Below are positions 27,317 to 39,470 of a stretch of DNA of 64,000 nt, one piece after another. The number at the start of each line of letters is the position of its first letter. Positions within the stretch are counted from its first letter, which is position 1. Below the pieces are notes generated by a model that saw nothing but the letters and a program-made list of their open reading frames with translations, did not search any database and was not told where the DNA came from. The position numbers were made by a program, and so were the translations under genes. The stretch is from Artemisia argyi (Eukaryota; Streptophyta; Magnoliopsida; Asterales; Asteraceae): NCBI GenBank assembly GCA_030686995.1, contig CM060685.1, positions 22,428,065 through 22,492,064 on the forward strand, read 5' to 3'.

Positions 27317-28510
27317 TTTCCTGAGACATAAGAAATCATATAAATAAAACCAAGGGTGTGACAATTACTGAAATGACACGAAAATAAACATGTTAAGCTT
27401 GGGTCTAAGCAGGTTTCGGGTTGACACGTCAACCTGTTAGCATAAATAGATTACATGGGTAGTGTGAAACCCGACCGAACTACCAACAAAAGGGATGAGA
27501 ATGTTATTTCAGTATCCATGCTTTTGTATATTAACTTATTAAGGGCTGCCTGGGATTGCTTATTTTACTGCTTATCCATAAGTCCTGATAAGCTACTTAG
27601 AAATAAGCACTTCGGGATTGAAGATACAACATCCACATTTCTAGAAATAAACACTAAGTTTCATTTTAAAGTAAGATCTTCTTGGTGTCCGCAATTAGTA
27701 ACTTACACCAAAACTGGTAAATATGTAAAAATACATTGAAACCTAGACATACTTTAAATATTCACGAGCTCTCAAGGTTGTTGTGTTTACTGAACAAATA
27801 AAACAAAATTGGTTGAGCATCAAATGTTAATCAGACAGTGTTGAAGACTTTTGAAAAAAAAAATTGTGTGTATACCCACTGATCTCCCACCTGATCAGCT
27901 CATTTCGTAGCACTCATTTTGTAGTAACCTTCATTTCGTCATTCAAATGTTTATTTAACTATGTTCTCTAGTTTGGTTTAGGAGAGAAAGTGAATGAAGA
28001 TCTAAAATCAAATATGCTAGCTCAATTAATCAATCCGATTCTTGATTATTGTCCTCCACTCTACAAATATGGTGACTAACAATATAGCGGACTAATATAA
28101 GCTGCAATGATAATTTAGATGGTGCATGGCAAATAACATCAGCTTATCAAACACTTTTAGCAAAACCCAAATAAACATGATCAATGCTCCCATTAACAAT
28201 TAATATATGTAAAATCCGGTTATAATATAATACATGCATGTAAAAGCAAAACAAGAGGGACTCCAGTCGCTTCAAAGCTCTCAATTTATAGTCAGATGGA
28301 TGTCATTGAACATCTAGATCAGTTTGAAAGGCACCTTTTGCACGAGTGAGTTGTTTACATAGCCTCATGAAGCTGAACTGTTAAAGTGATTTTAGAACAA
28401 TCAAGAGTTCAAGTGTTTAAGAATATGTTCACTTGACTTATAGTGACATCAAGAGTTTTTATTTTTTAATTTATTTTAAAATATTCCAAAATGAAAAAGC
28501 GATGGAGTAT
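27317..28510. other. R gene 5' flank, no further gene seen
   Basis: The AG at about 27322 suggests a 5' UTR intron whose donor I cannot place. Further out the sequence is AT-rich. From about 28240 it matches the repeat unit seen again at 46760-46990. Confidence 0.5.
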
Positions 28511-29109
28511 TAGGGGTGTTCACGGAGCGGTTCGGATCGGTTCGGTTAGAGATTTTTACTATCCATCACGGGGCGGGTAGTTCATTTTACTATCCGAAAC
28601 CGAACTGTACTAGGCGGGTACCTAAAATGAACAGTTACCCGCGGTTCGGGTCACGGTTAACCATTCTAAAAAATTAATCGAATCAAATCGGACAAATAAT
28701 AACATAAATTAGAATGTAATATATCATTGTCTTAAAATTTAGTAACATTGAAGAGATTAGAGTTATAGTAAATTTGTTCCGTCCCAATAAAAACATTCAA
28801 ATTATCATGTGTAATAAAATAACTAATACTATTTATATGACGTTTATAGGTTACGACCACTATAATCATATGTAATCCATGGATATTTTTTATGAATGAT
28901 TTGTTGATACCTACATGTATATTATACTCGGTTTGGTTCGGGTAACCGCGGATAACTAAAAGTAAAAACCGAAACCGAACCGTGATAAGCGGGCTTTTCC
29001 TGTTTCGAATTTTCTCGGTTTCGGTTTCTTCGGTTATCGGTTTTTTGCGGTTTTGGATTGAGCGGATCGGCTCGGTTTGTCGGTTTCTCAGTTTTTTTGA
29101 ACACCCCTA
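28511..29109. mobile_element. hAT-type non-autonomous element, 599 bp
   Basis: Perfect 12-bp inverted ends TAGGGGTGTTCA and TGAACACCCCTA are flanked by an 8-bp duplication, TGGAGTAT at 28503-28510 and 29110-29117. An 8-bp duplication is the mark of hAT transposons. The interior is rich in cggttcgg-type motifs and holds no transposase. The diverged repeat copy at 46920-46975 lacks the insert. Confidence 0.9.
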
Positions 29110-29123
29110 TGGAGTATGTGTAC

Positions 29124-29166
29124 TCTGAGAATCGAACCGCAGACCTTCAAGTCATAGGGCAATAAA
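29124..29166 (-). repeat. tRNA-like (SINE head) fragment
   Basis: Minus strand carries a B-box-like GCGGTTCGATTCTCA, one of six such sites in the same orientation in this window. Confidence 0.35.
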
Positions 29167-30250
29167 CTTATAAAAGGAACTATACTTCATCCCATGATAC
29201 ATATCTACATACCGCTATTTACCATAAAATGTTTACAGCAAGACAAAAACTTTAAAAATTAGTTAAATGCTATTGTGATCTCTTATTCTCAATTTGCTAT
29301 CTTCTTATCATTTTCACAAACGCACCCGGCCACAATGGGGTCTCCATGATTATCATTAACACTAATGTACTTATTTAGCATTAAACAAGAAAGATTTCAT
29401 TTCTTTAACATATGTGGGATGTAAACTTAATGAGTGTTTTCTTTACCAAAAAAATACTTTAACTTAATGAGTGTTTGTATAAGCTTATATAGATTTCACT
29501 TCGTTAGCCTTTCCCAAGAAAGTGACGATAAAATTAATTAATTGGAAGCAAAAACCATTGAACTAAATATTGTTTATGACTATATCTATATTCGAGCAAT
29601 CATTTGACGTTCTTGGACCAAAGCTTTAAATATATTACTCCGTACTACTTATTAATGCAACTTGTTTTGTGTTTCTTGAACTGCATGCCATGATGTTGTT
29701 TGTAATGTAACGCAACTTTTTGTGTCTAAATTGATCAAGAAACTCTCTCGGCATGTAAGTGCGAATATACTAAGACTCCTACAATGTCTTGCAAGATCCA
29801 TTATTCTACATCTTTGTGATGATATATCAATGTACTTCTTTCTTATTGTTAGTACCGAATTATTTTGCAATTGACAATAATTGTTATCAGTCGGTTGAAA
29901 TTGAGAACGATGATATAATTAATGTTGTTTTAAAGCTTTGTTGGTGATCAATAAAGGAATCGTTGTGTGGGTATACCATGCGCATGTTGTTTATACTTTA
30001 GTCGATAGCTTTCTTGTTTTTTTTGTTTTCTTCGTTTGACATCTTCAGGTTTGTTGCGGGTTTGTTGAACATTTACGATTTTTTTTGGCTATATATATAG
30101 ACATAATATATTACTGTACTAAATTTTTAGTTACAAAAACATATAACAATATCTGTAGATAAAAACTATGGAATACAAGTTTTATATGATAAAAACTACT
30201 GCATGGGAGGTTTGGTTTCTTGGATTGCGGTTTCATAGCTTGCAAAGTCA

Positions 30251-30523
30251 GCGTTAGAGGCTTTATTCTTCTCCTTATGGTGGCATAAATGGTCTTACAA
30301 GAATGCTCTTTTATTTTCGGTGAAGAAGCCAAAGAAAGGGTTTATTTACGACAACATTGTTTCTCAAACGTGGTTATGGGTGAATAATAGACGAAAGAAG
30401 GGCAATGTTAATTGGGTAACGTGGTTAAAAGATCCGTTAGATGCTATCTCTTCTAAAAACTTAGTACGAGTCTTGACATGTAAGGCCTTGATACACTATA
30501 CTATATCAACAAGGAATATTTAA
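30251..30523 (+). pseudogene. LINE C-terminal relic
   Basis: A frame reading ALEALFFSLWWHKWSYKNA, then IVSQTWLWVNNRRKK and NVNWVTWLKDPLDAI resembles the extreme C-terminus of plant LINE reverse transcriptases (after the zinc-binding domain). Nothing upstream matches, so it is a 5'-truncated relic, the common fate of LINE copies. Confidence 0.5.
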
Positions 30524-30851
30524 GTTATGTAACCTATGTGGGATGTACTTTGAAATGGTTTTTATCAAATGCATGATACTTGCAAGCTGACTCATGCATT
30601 TCTAGTATTCCAATCTAAACCATTTATGTGTTCATGATAGAACGTTTGTATTTTGAATCTACTTTAATAATTAATCTTAATGTTTAAATGGTTATTAAGT
30701 AATGACACAATCGGATTTAGAGATCCTAATATAGTAACATAACATGGGTTTTACTCTCACATTTTTTTTTCGATTGTGGTCAAGGAAAAGTTTGGCAATA
30801 GTGCAACTTTTTGTGTTTCTTGAATTACATGCCATGAAGTTTATCAATTAA

Positions 30852-31475
30852 CTAGATGAGTACCCGTGCATAGCAACGAGATTTTATAGCGACAGATAGT
30901 TTATTGATAAAAAAAGTTTATATGTTATAAATGAAAAATAATAAAAATTTGAATATTTGGGAATTAAACAGTGTTTTGAAACCCGGTTTGACCCGGGTGG
31001 TTCAACCGGTTGAACCATTCCGGTCGAAAAATTGGTCGATTTAAACCGGGTCAACATGCTAGGTTGGGTCGAAAATGGGTCAAATTAAACCGGTTCAACC
31101 CGTCGGGTTTGAAGCGTCCCGGGTCAACTCGGTTTGTGATTTGTATTAATTGTTTTAATTGTTTGTATTTAATTTGGTAGATATGTTTTTAATTGGTTGT
31201 ACAATGTGAATAAATCATTGTACTTTTAACTAACAGGGTGTTTTAATAAGAGTATTAATTACATTTCATAATTTCCTAATTAACACAGGGGCAATTTCGG
31301 GATTGACCGAAAGTTCAGTTTTTCACATTCACATTCCCCTTTGACCATTTTTGCTTTATTTCATAATTTCCTAATTAACACAGGGGCAATTTCGGGATTG
31401 ACCGAAAGTTCAGTTTTTCACATTCACATTCCCCTTTGACCATTTTTGTTTTATAGGTAGTATAGGTAGTAAAGA
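30852..31475 (-). mobile_element. Non-autonomous Helitron, 624 bp
   Basis: Minus strand begins TCTTTACTACC (31475) and ends CTAG (30852), inserted between A and T, as Helitrons do. A GC-rich pseudo-hairpin around the GTTGCTATGCACGGG stretch lies just before the CTAG. Flanks rejoin into the ITPA-linked repeat (atgaagtttatcaatta and gtgtcgttgttaatg), which in sister copies (near 37630) is uninterrupted. There is no coding content. Confidence 0.75.
31264..31453 (+). repeat. 95-bp direct tandem duplication inside the Helitron
   Basis: Two adjacent copies (31264-31358, 31359-31453) identical except for one base near the end. Confidence 0.95.
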
Positions 31476-31959
31476 TAAGTGTCGTTGTTAATGTAAAGCA
31501 AGTTTTTTTCTTGTCTAAAGTTGCCACTCTTTATCTTGATATATACAAGCGTGTGTACGAAGGATGATTTAGTTTTAAAATCAACTTTATCAACAAGCAT
31601 GCACTAGATAACTAGTAATATTATTGACATGTTTGATCCACATTCACTATAGTATATAAACAAGAAAGACTTTACTTCTTTTAACAATGTGGGATGTAAA
31701 CTTGGAATGGTTTTGATCAAATAATGTACATGTCTACATGTTCACTCATGAATTTCTATATATATACCATTTATCTGTAAGGTGAACTGGACTGAAACTC
31801 AGGGTTTTGTGAGTTTTTTAGTAGGACTTGTGAGGTTTACATGTCCTTCTATTTTGGATCATTCCTCTTTAGAAATGTACGCAATGAAGAGGGCTTAAAT
31901 TACCAATGTTGTGCCCGACTACCCGAGTTTCATGGTATCTTAGTCATTGGTAGATGCGT

Positions 31960-33190
31960 TCAGGTAGATCGGTGAAACATTTAGATATTGAATTGAACAC
32001 GTACCAATGACGACATGGGTTTTTTAGAATTTGATATCCTAAGACATGTATGATCTTTGTAAATAAAAAGTTGGATTACCCTTTTCTTTAAGTGTGAACA
32101 CAATACTAAAAAAGTCAAGCATTTTTAATCTGTTTTTCGTGTACATGCGTTGTCAACGAAGTTTGACATTTTTTAATACAACTTCATTAACAACCAGGTG
32201 CCTGAAAAACATTGTAATTCTTTTGACATGCATGTGTGAAACTCATTTTTTAGAGTATATAAACAACAACGATCTCACTTCTTTAGCCTATGTACGTGAG
32301 CACATTTATCTGTTGGTTATATACTTATATAGTGTTTGTACTTTGAAGCCACTTTGACAGTAGGGTGCCATTGTTTAATACGGTAATCTAGTGACGACCC
32401 TATCGGATTATGAAATCCTTATATGTGTTTACTCTCCCATTGTTGATCTTTTTTGTTTGATCAGGTGAAAATTGGAACGGTCATTAAAGTCTTATTTTTA
32501 TTTTTATTTTCTTTTGAACGGCAAGAATTAAAGTCCTTTTTATAATTGTTTCGTTTTTATGTAAAACAAAATTTAAACTTATGTCCTAGCTTTTTTGCTT
32601 GAAATTAAAACAAAAACGATAATTATACATAAACTCGTGGAAGAGGAGTATGTGATATATTCACTCTTTTATCCAAGAATAAGATTTCGCTTCGAGAATA
32701 TTAATTACTGAAACTAGAAGTTTCTTTAAACTAGTAAAACTTAAATTTAAAATCCAACTTTATGCTAGTTGTTGAACTAAAATCAAAATATAATATTCAA
32801 AATTTTGTTGCTTTTTTGAAGATAAAATAATCAGATTTTGAAAATAGTAGTGTTGTTAGAACTTGAGACAATTTTGCGTGATTGTTGATGTTTTGTTCTT
32901 TTCAACTTGTCCTATACTATTTAGTTGGATTAAGCGTCTTTAAACTTGATTTTTCCAACAATTGTAGCCTTTGATCATAAAAACGACAATAATCATTTTA
33001 TTTTGTTGCACTAAAACTGATACCGAATATGATGTAATTTCTGAAAGTGAAATGACGAGTAACATGGATATAATTAAAAAAAACTAATGCAAGCAACAGA
33101 TGAGAATTGAACCACGGACATTTCACATATAATAATAACAGTAGGCCCATCACATTCTCAAACTAGTCACATGAATGGCAAAACAGCAAT
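31960..33190 (+). repeat. Segmental duplication, copy A (partner 41750-42995)
   Basis: Long stretches are nearly identical to 41750-42995, for example gtatgtgatatattcactc through aaacttaaatttaaaatc. Similarity is far higher than among other repeat units, so this pair duplicated later. Confidence 0.85.
33095..33150 (-). repeat. tRNA-like (SINE head) fragment
   Basis: Minus-strand B-box-like GTGGTTCAATTCTCA. Same orientation as the other five. Confidence 0.35.
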
Positions 33191-33468
33191 GGTAAGAACT
33201 TAACGGGCCAAACTCATATGTGCTCAACAGAGACGTTACATGGAGGGCCAAGCCTTAATTCATTTTCATAACATGTCATAACAGAATCCTTATGGCTACA
33301 TGTAAGTTTAGAAGGATAGGTGAAACGTTTAATGGATATACATAGAAGATTACTAAATTTTTAGTTGCATAAACATATGGACAATCTTTGTAAATAAAAG
33401 GTTTGGAGTGTTACTTTTTTTAAGTGATAAAACTATTAAAAAAAAAAATATTTGTTAAGTTACAAGAG

Positions 33469-33471
<3 letters not shown>

Positions 33472-33521
<50 letters not shown>
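33472..33521 (+). repeat. Poly(A) tract
   Basis: About 48 consecutive A; possible tail of a retroposed copy or simple slippage. Confidence 0.9.
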
Positions 33522-33522
<1 letters not shown>

Positions 33523-35242
33523 ATATCAGTTTTAGATTATACAACACTAGATGAGTTTATGTCTTCGCTAATATAATAAACACAAATTGCATCATATAAT
33601 CGAAAACATGACAGCATTCTTAACACAAGTTATGCTCTTACAATCTAGTATATAACCAAATGAGAGTTCACTTCTTTCATCTATGTGGGATATTTATAAG
33701 GTTAAACTAGTTTTTATCAAATAACAATAATCTACACTATATGTTCATTATAGAGTGTTTCTAGTTTGAAGCTACTCTAATAGTTAGTGCCAAAGTTCCA
33801 ATACAGTTATTAAGTGACAAGGAAATTGGATTTGGAGATCCTACATGAGGTAAAAAATTTATCACTGATTTCAAATGGGTGCACTCAAATTTTTCGTTCA
33901 TTTTTTAAAGTGGCGATAATGCAACTCGTTTTGTGTTTCATGAATTTCATGCCATGAAGTTAATTAGAGATTCAACGATGCAAATAGTTTAGTTTAAGCG
34001 TTTTATATGTTAAATATACTTTCCATGTCATATACGTAGGAAATCTTTGTGTGAGTGACTAAGTTACGTGATCAATAGTGTGATAAGTGAACTGGACTCG
34101 ACCTGTGTGAGGTTGAGTGAACGTTTTAGTAGGACTCGTGAGGGGTCAGGGGTGACACACTAACACGCCTATCCATTTTAGATCATTCTGGTGAGACACA
34201 TCCCTTGGTACTTTGCAATATAGAAATGAACATCGGTAGAACAAAGTTGTCACTTCTTCTTCGCTAGAAATTTAGATGGAGGCACCCAAGAGGGACTCGA
34301 ATCATCTGTGTCGTAACAAAACTCGCCTTTTGCGTGGCACCTTTTGGATGAGTGAGTTATTTAATAAATGTGTTCTATAGGGACCTTGCATGCAGGATTT
34401 GTCGTAACATGTCACTGCAAAGAGCGACTAGAGTTATAAGTTTTTAGGGCATTCTTACCTGATTGATTCGGACTTTAACACAATAAGGTTTGGTCGGTCT
34501 TGTGGTATTACTTGTGAGGGTGACAATGTGACACATCTATTCATCTGGATAATTTGATGATTCATTTTGTTCGTCTGTACCAAATAAGTGAAAGAGTTAT
34601 ACATGTGGTAGTGTAAACCGTATATTCAATGATTGATAATGAGATACATAATAGTGTATAAATAACATATATACTAATGGGCCTATACATAAACTAACAA
34701 TGGATCCAAGTCAAACAACAATGCCAAAGCCCATAATGATCCGCTGACAGGTAGGACATAATCGTCAGAGTCTCCTTATATCTGTGTAGGCAACGGGGAG
34801 GGCTCAAGTCACCAATGTTGTACAAAAGTTGCCTCATTTGTTAGTACGTCACATGGATTGCAATGACACCAGGGCTTGATTATTTTTGTTCTACAAGACC
34901 TATCATCATTTCTGTCGTGAAAACATAACATTATTCTCAACACAGCTTGTCATCGTACAATATAGTACATATCAAAGCAAGATTTTACTTCTTTAACCTG
35001 CGTGGGAATATGAGATCTAAGGTTGAATTGACTTTATTCAAATAATACTAACTCCATGGTAATTAAGTGGCGAATGCAATTTTCAGATATCGTCTACGTA
35101 GTACAAACTTTACCACTAATTTTCATATGGGTTTACTCTCATTTTTTTTTTGGTTGTGACGACAATGCAGCTAGTTTTGTTTTCTTGGAGTTACATGCCA
35201 CGAAGTTAGCTAAGTGTCGTTGATAATGTGAAGCAACTTATT

Positions 35243-35738
35243 TTCTCTCGCTATATTGGGCCAAATCATGAACCCGTTATGTTTGTTGGAAAGACCCGGT
35301 ATGCTTTATATTATATATACTTTGTTTTTTTATGATATCAAACGGTTTAACTGGTGTTCTATAGTCTAAAATGTGATTTGCATGTACCTATGAATTTTCG
35401 TACTAGGTTTTGATTGATTACATTTCAAATAATTTTACACACAAGGTACCCTTTCAGGGGAAGATTGTTCCTGCAAGAGGACCAAAAGAGTTTGGATGGG
35501 ATCCAGTCTTCCAACCTGATTGCTATGATCAAACATAAGCCCATTTTTGTTTCTAATATCCCTGATCCATTCATATTATCGCATATTTGCAATAAAACCA
35601 AACTAATTTTATGATATATGCTGTTATAGTTATGCTGAAGTGCCTAAGGAATAAAAGAACAAGATATCTCATCACGGAAGAGCCCTTGTGCTGGCAAAAT
35701 CCCACATTGCTGAGGCTGGTTATGTATTCTACACCTAA
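35243..35738 (+). pseudogene. Inosine triphosphate pyrophosphatase (ITPA/HAM1-type) pseudogene, three 3' exons
   Basis: ITPase removes pyrophosphate from ITP, dITP and XTP to cleanse nucleotide pools. Exon-like blocks: 35243-35298 reads FSRYIGPNHEPVMFVGKT and ends before GTATGC; 35458-35535, after CTTTCAG, reads [20 protein letters not shown], the signature substrate-binding stretch of the family; 35630-35738, after TTATAG, reads YAEVPKE, stop, then KNKISHHGRALVLAKSH. Lesions: the middle exon's donor is AT instead of GT (YDQT then ATAAG), a TAA sits at 35652-35654, and the first two blocks do not join in phase. No 5' exons are visible upstream. It is an intron-retaining copy, so it arose by DNA duplication, not retroposition. 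Confidence 0.85.
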
Positions 35739-35910
35739 AATCAAAAATTATCTCACAAGATATTTATCTAGCTTAGTGTTCTCGGATTGTGCAAAAGCCA
35801 CCTTTATGTGATTGAATGTTTGACCACATTACTCACAAGGGTGGCAAATCTATTCATGTAGGATAATTCTGGTGACTCAAGTTCGTTAGTACCTTGTGAT
35901 TAATTGCTTT

Positions 35911-36866
35911 AAGAGGCTTCGGTACCCAGCGCCACGGCTGGTGTTTTCCGGCAAAACGCGACCGGAAGGCGCGAGCTCCACACCGTGGCTTGCGTTTTCG
36001 CGTACTGAGCCGTCACGACCAGCCCAAATGGTCCCGGAAAACGCGACGGGATGGCTCGAGCACGATACCGAGCCTCGCGTTTCCCCGTTTATTCTCATGT
36101 TATCCCGTTTTTTTCTTCTTTTTGTTTAAATGAGAGATGGACAGAGGCCGAACCACCCTTTATGTAAAAACGTGAAGCTTGTGAAGTTGTACGGTGAAAT
36201 TCCGACGTGCATTGGCTGGTGGTGTGTGGTTTGTGAGGTTGGTATGTAGAAGATGACCATTTTGTGAGAAAAGAGAGAATACAAAACTAAAAATAGTACC
36301 ACTACTATTCCTATCCATACTTTTGCAGCTTCTAGCTCCACGTCCACATATGTATTTAGTTGCTTTTTCAACTTCCAATACAATACCATTTTTTTTAAAC
36401 TATTTTAATTTTGATATTGCAAACTTAGCAAATGTTATGTGTTTTGAAGTAAAAAGCAAAACAATAACAAAAGAAAGTACACTAGTAAACATAATAAAGG
36501 AGGTACGTAAATTTAGCTATTGTATATGTGTTTTCAAAGCTTAAAGATCAAATCCGTCTCGAACATTTGAACCATACTAGTTTAGTTTATTTACTTTTAT
36601 TTTTATGTAATTGTTTTATTTAATATATTTTTTAATTAATGAAAATTTAATTTTAATTAAATGTGTTGGTTTATTTAAATGTGTTTTAAATAAATGAAAA
36701 GAAAAAAAATATATATGTGGGTCCAAGGTGCATGACGGCACCAGAAAATAAGAGGGAGGGGGTTTTTGGTGTTGTGGTAAATTGTGGTGTTGTGAGAAAA
36801 GATGCTGATGTGGCAACAGTTTTACCTACGGCACCAACGGGACAACACAAGGATACCTAATGCTCT
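35911..36866. mobile_element. Possible Harbinger-like insertion with a GC-rich end
   Basis: The ITPA-linked repeat is interrupted: left flank ends ccttgtgattaattgctt and right flank resumes tacatcactagg. The insert ends resemble inverted repeats (AGAGGCTTCGGTACC versus reversed GAGCATTAGGTATCC), with TTA on each side. Inside, 35920-36090 is strikingly GC-rich against an AT-rich background. No transposase seen; class uncertain. Confidence 0.4.
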
Positions 36867-38384
36867 TATACATCACTAGGAGGGCTGATGTCATCCGTTG
36901 TACTATAGTCGCCCTATTTCTTAGTCACATGGGTGACATTTGGATTAGTTTGAAGGGTACCTTATGTATGATTGAGTTGTAGAATGGTAAGAGCTTAAAG
37001 GACCAAACTCTTGTGTGCTCAATAGAGAGACCTTACATGGAGAGCCACACCTTCATTTTCGTAACATGTCACTGCACAATCAATATGGCATTGTATGTAC
37101 GGTAGGGGTTAGGTAAGTTCAGGTAGATCGGTAAAACATTTAGAGATTGGAATGAACACCAACGGCGAAATGGGTTTCTTAAAATATGGTTACTCTTATT
37201 GTTTGAGTTTTCAAGTTAATATTGATTAAATCATCACTTATTCTTAAGAAATTTTCAATAAATAAAAGTTTTTTGTCAAATGGACAATCGTTGTAAATCG
37301 ATAGTTGAAGACTTGAAGCTCCATTTTTTAAAAGTTAAAACATACATTGAAAAGCGTAGAATTTACATTTAATTCTCAGTAACCAATGTTTATGAAGCTT
37401 TTTGTTTCATAGTCAACTTCATAAACGGCTATGTTACTGAGAACATAACATTATTCTTGCCACGCATGATCTTTACTAACTGTAGTATATAAGCAAGGAA
37501 TATTTCACTTCTTTAGCCTATGTGGGAACCTGAGATATATATAAGGTTTCCCATCATATTTTTGTTCTTTTTTGTTTATTTGTTGTCGATAATGCAACTT
37601 GATTTGTGTTTCTTAAATTACATGCCATGAAGTTGATCAAGTGTGTCGTTGGTAATGCAAAGCAATTTTTGTATGTCTAAATTGGTCGAGAAACTTACTC
37701 GATCTACTGTGTGTCATCTGTAGTTAAATTTTGTTGTAGTTTATGATGATATGTTAGTGTATAATTCCTATGCTTCTATGACTATTGTAGTTTTATGCTA
37801 TGCACATGTAGCTTAATACAAGCACTATAACTGTTAAATATACTGATCAAGTAACACCAATAGGTAATTTTTATGTTACTGATCAAACTAAGTAAGTCGT
37901 TTGGGGAGTGCGACACATCTATCAATTTTGGATAATTTTTGTGGCGCACCTATGTTAGTACCTTGTGATCGATTGAGTTGTACGTGCTACCTGTACATAA
38001 TTAGCAGGACAAAGTTGTGACAACCAAGAGAGCCACATGCGACTTAACTCATTTTCATAACATGTCATTGCCGAACCAATATGGCATTGTACGGTATGTG
38101 TTAGGTAAGTAAAGGTGGATCGGTGAAACGTTTAAAGATTGGAATGAACACCAATCACGAAATTAAATGATAGAAGGTTTCTTTTTGTGAACAATGGATG
38201 TAAATTAAAAGCGAAATTTCATAATGCCTTTGGAAAAAATAAAAAGTTCGGACTTTGGAGTACGAACACTTTATAAGTGAAAAGATATACTACTACTACT
38301 AATAAATCAAAAATTTATATTAGATTTTCAACCCCTTCGGTGAAGTTAGAATTTTTTAGCTTTATAATCAACTTTCACCAACAC

Positions 38385-39080
38385 GTAGCAGGGTCCCCGC
38401 GCGATGCAGCTGCGGGCACATTGTAATTTAATTTTTTCGGCTAATAATTTATTTTATTTGTACATTTTTTGGCAATAGAGTTGCTGATTAGTTTTTTATG
38501 CCAAAAGTTTGATAAAATTTTGCTTAGTTTAGTTTATATTATTTTATTTATTATTTCATTTATTTTTTTTTGTTTAGTAGTTTGTTTGGTTTGTACAATA
38601 TGTGAACATATTTTAGTTTATTATGTTCTTTTTGACAATAAATTTACGGATATCAAAAATTTCGTTTTGCTCGTGTCCGTTTGGGCTCGAGCCCATTTGG
38701 CCCATTGCCCGTTCGGGGCTTGAATATTTGTATAATATGCTTTATTATTTGTATTAGTGACATTTAATGCAGGAATTATATTTAAGTTGGTTGTACAATA
38801 TACTTCATAATTTGTATTTCTCATGTAACGGGTGTTTTAATAAGTGCATTAATTGTATTGATTGACAAGTTAATTAATTATATTTAATGTACATAATGAT
38901 TTATTTATTGTATTTAGTGTTAGTATTAATTGTATGTTAGAATTAAATATGTTTATGGAAATTTCTATAAGTAGCATTTGTTGTTGTACTTATAGCTTTA
39001 GAAGTTGTAAGGCTTAATTTTAAGTATTCTATTAATAGTAGGCATTCATGCTTTATAATATAGTATGATATGATAACCAA
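38385..39080 (-). mobile_element. Helitron-like insertion, ends uncertain
   Basis: At 38385-38420 a GC-rich hairpin (CCCCGCGCGATGCAGCTGCGGG) borders a degenerate CTAC where CTAG is expected on the minus strand. At about 39055-39080 the minus strand reads TCATATCATACTATATTATA, a Helitron-like 5' end. The sequence between shares a ggttgtacaat / gggtgttttaataag block with the Helitron at 30852-31475. Confidence 0.4.
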
Positions 39081-39244
39081 GAAAGATTTCACCTCTTACA
39101 TCTATGTGGGATATAAATATGAAATGGTTCTATCAAACACATAATATTGTACATGCTTACATGCCGACTTAATCTATACCATTCATCTGTTTATCATTGA
39201 GCGTTAGTACTTGAAGCTACTTGGATTCTTAATGAAAAAGTTTA

Positions 39245-39470
39245 GGGTGTGTTTGGTATCCCACTATCGGAATGAGGCTATGACTATGAAAGTTATTCAA
39301 GGTGTTTGTTTAAGATGATGGGGCCCACCACTATAGTAATGAATGATAAATATAATATATACTCCATATACATCAAGAGACATAGGTATGGATCTTTCAT
39401 AGGTGAGGGACCCACCACTACTATCAAACTCATACCCATTGTCATTCATGCGAGCATACCAAACGCACCC
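39245..39470. mobile_element. Tourist-like (PIF/Harbinger-type) MITE, 226 bp
   Basis: Inverted ends GGGTGTGTTTGGTAT and (reversed) GGGTGCGTTTGGTAT, flanked by TTA on both sides. It splits a copy of the field repeat whose phrase aaagtttaaatacggttatt is intact elsewhere. No coding capacity. Confidence 0.87.

Noticed and set aside
27540..27740. Possible hAT-like insertion starting GGGCTGCCTGGGATTGCTTA
   Set aside because: The start recalls a known type of MITE end, but no inverted partner or duplication was found.
28922..29104. 60-codon minus-strand frame rich in Lys, Asn and Arg
   Set aside because: Lies inside the hAT MITE; product of cggtt-type simple motifs.
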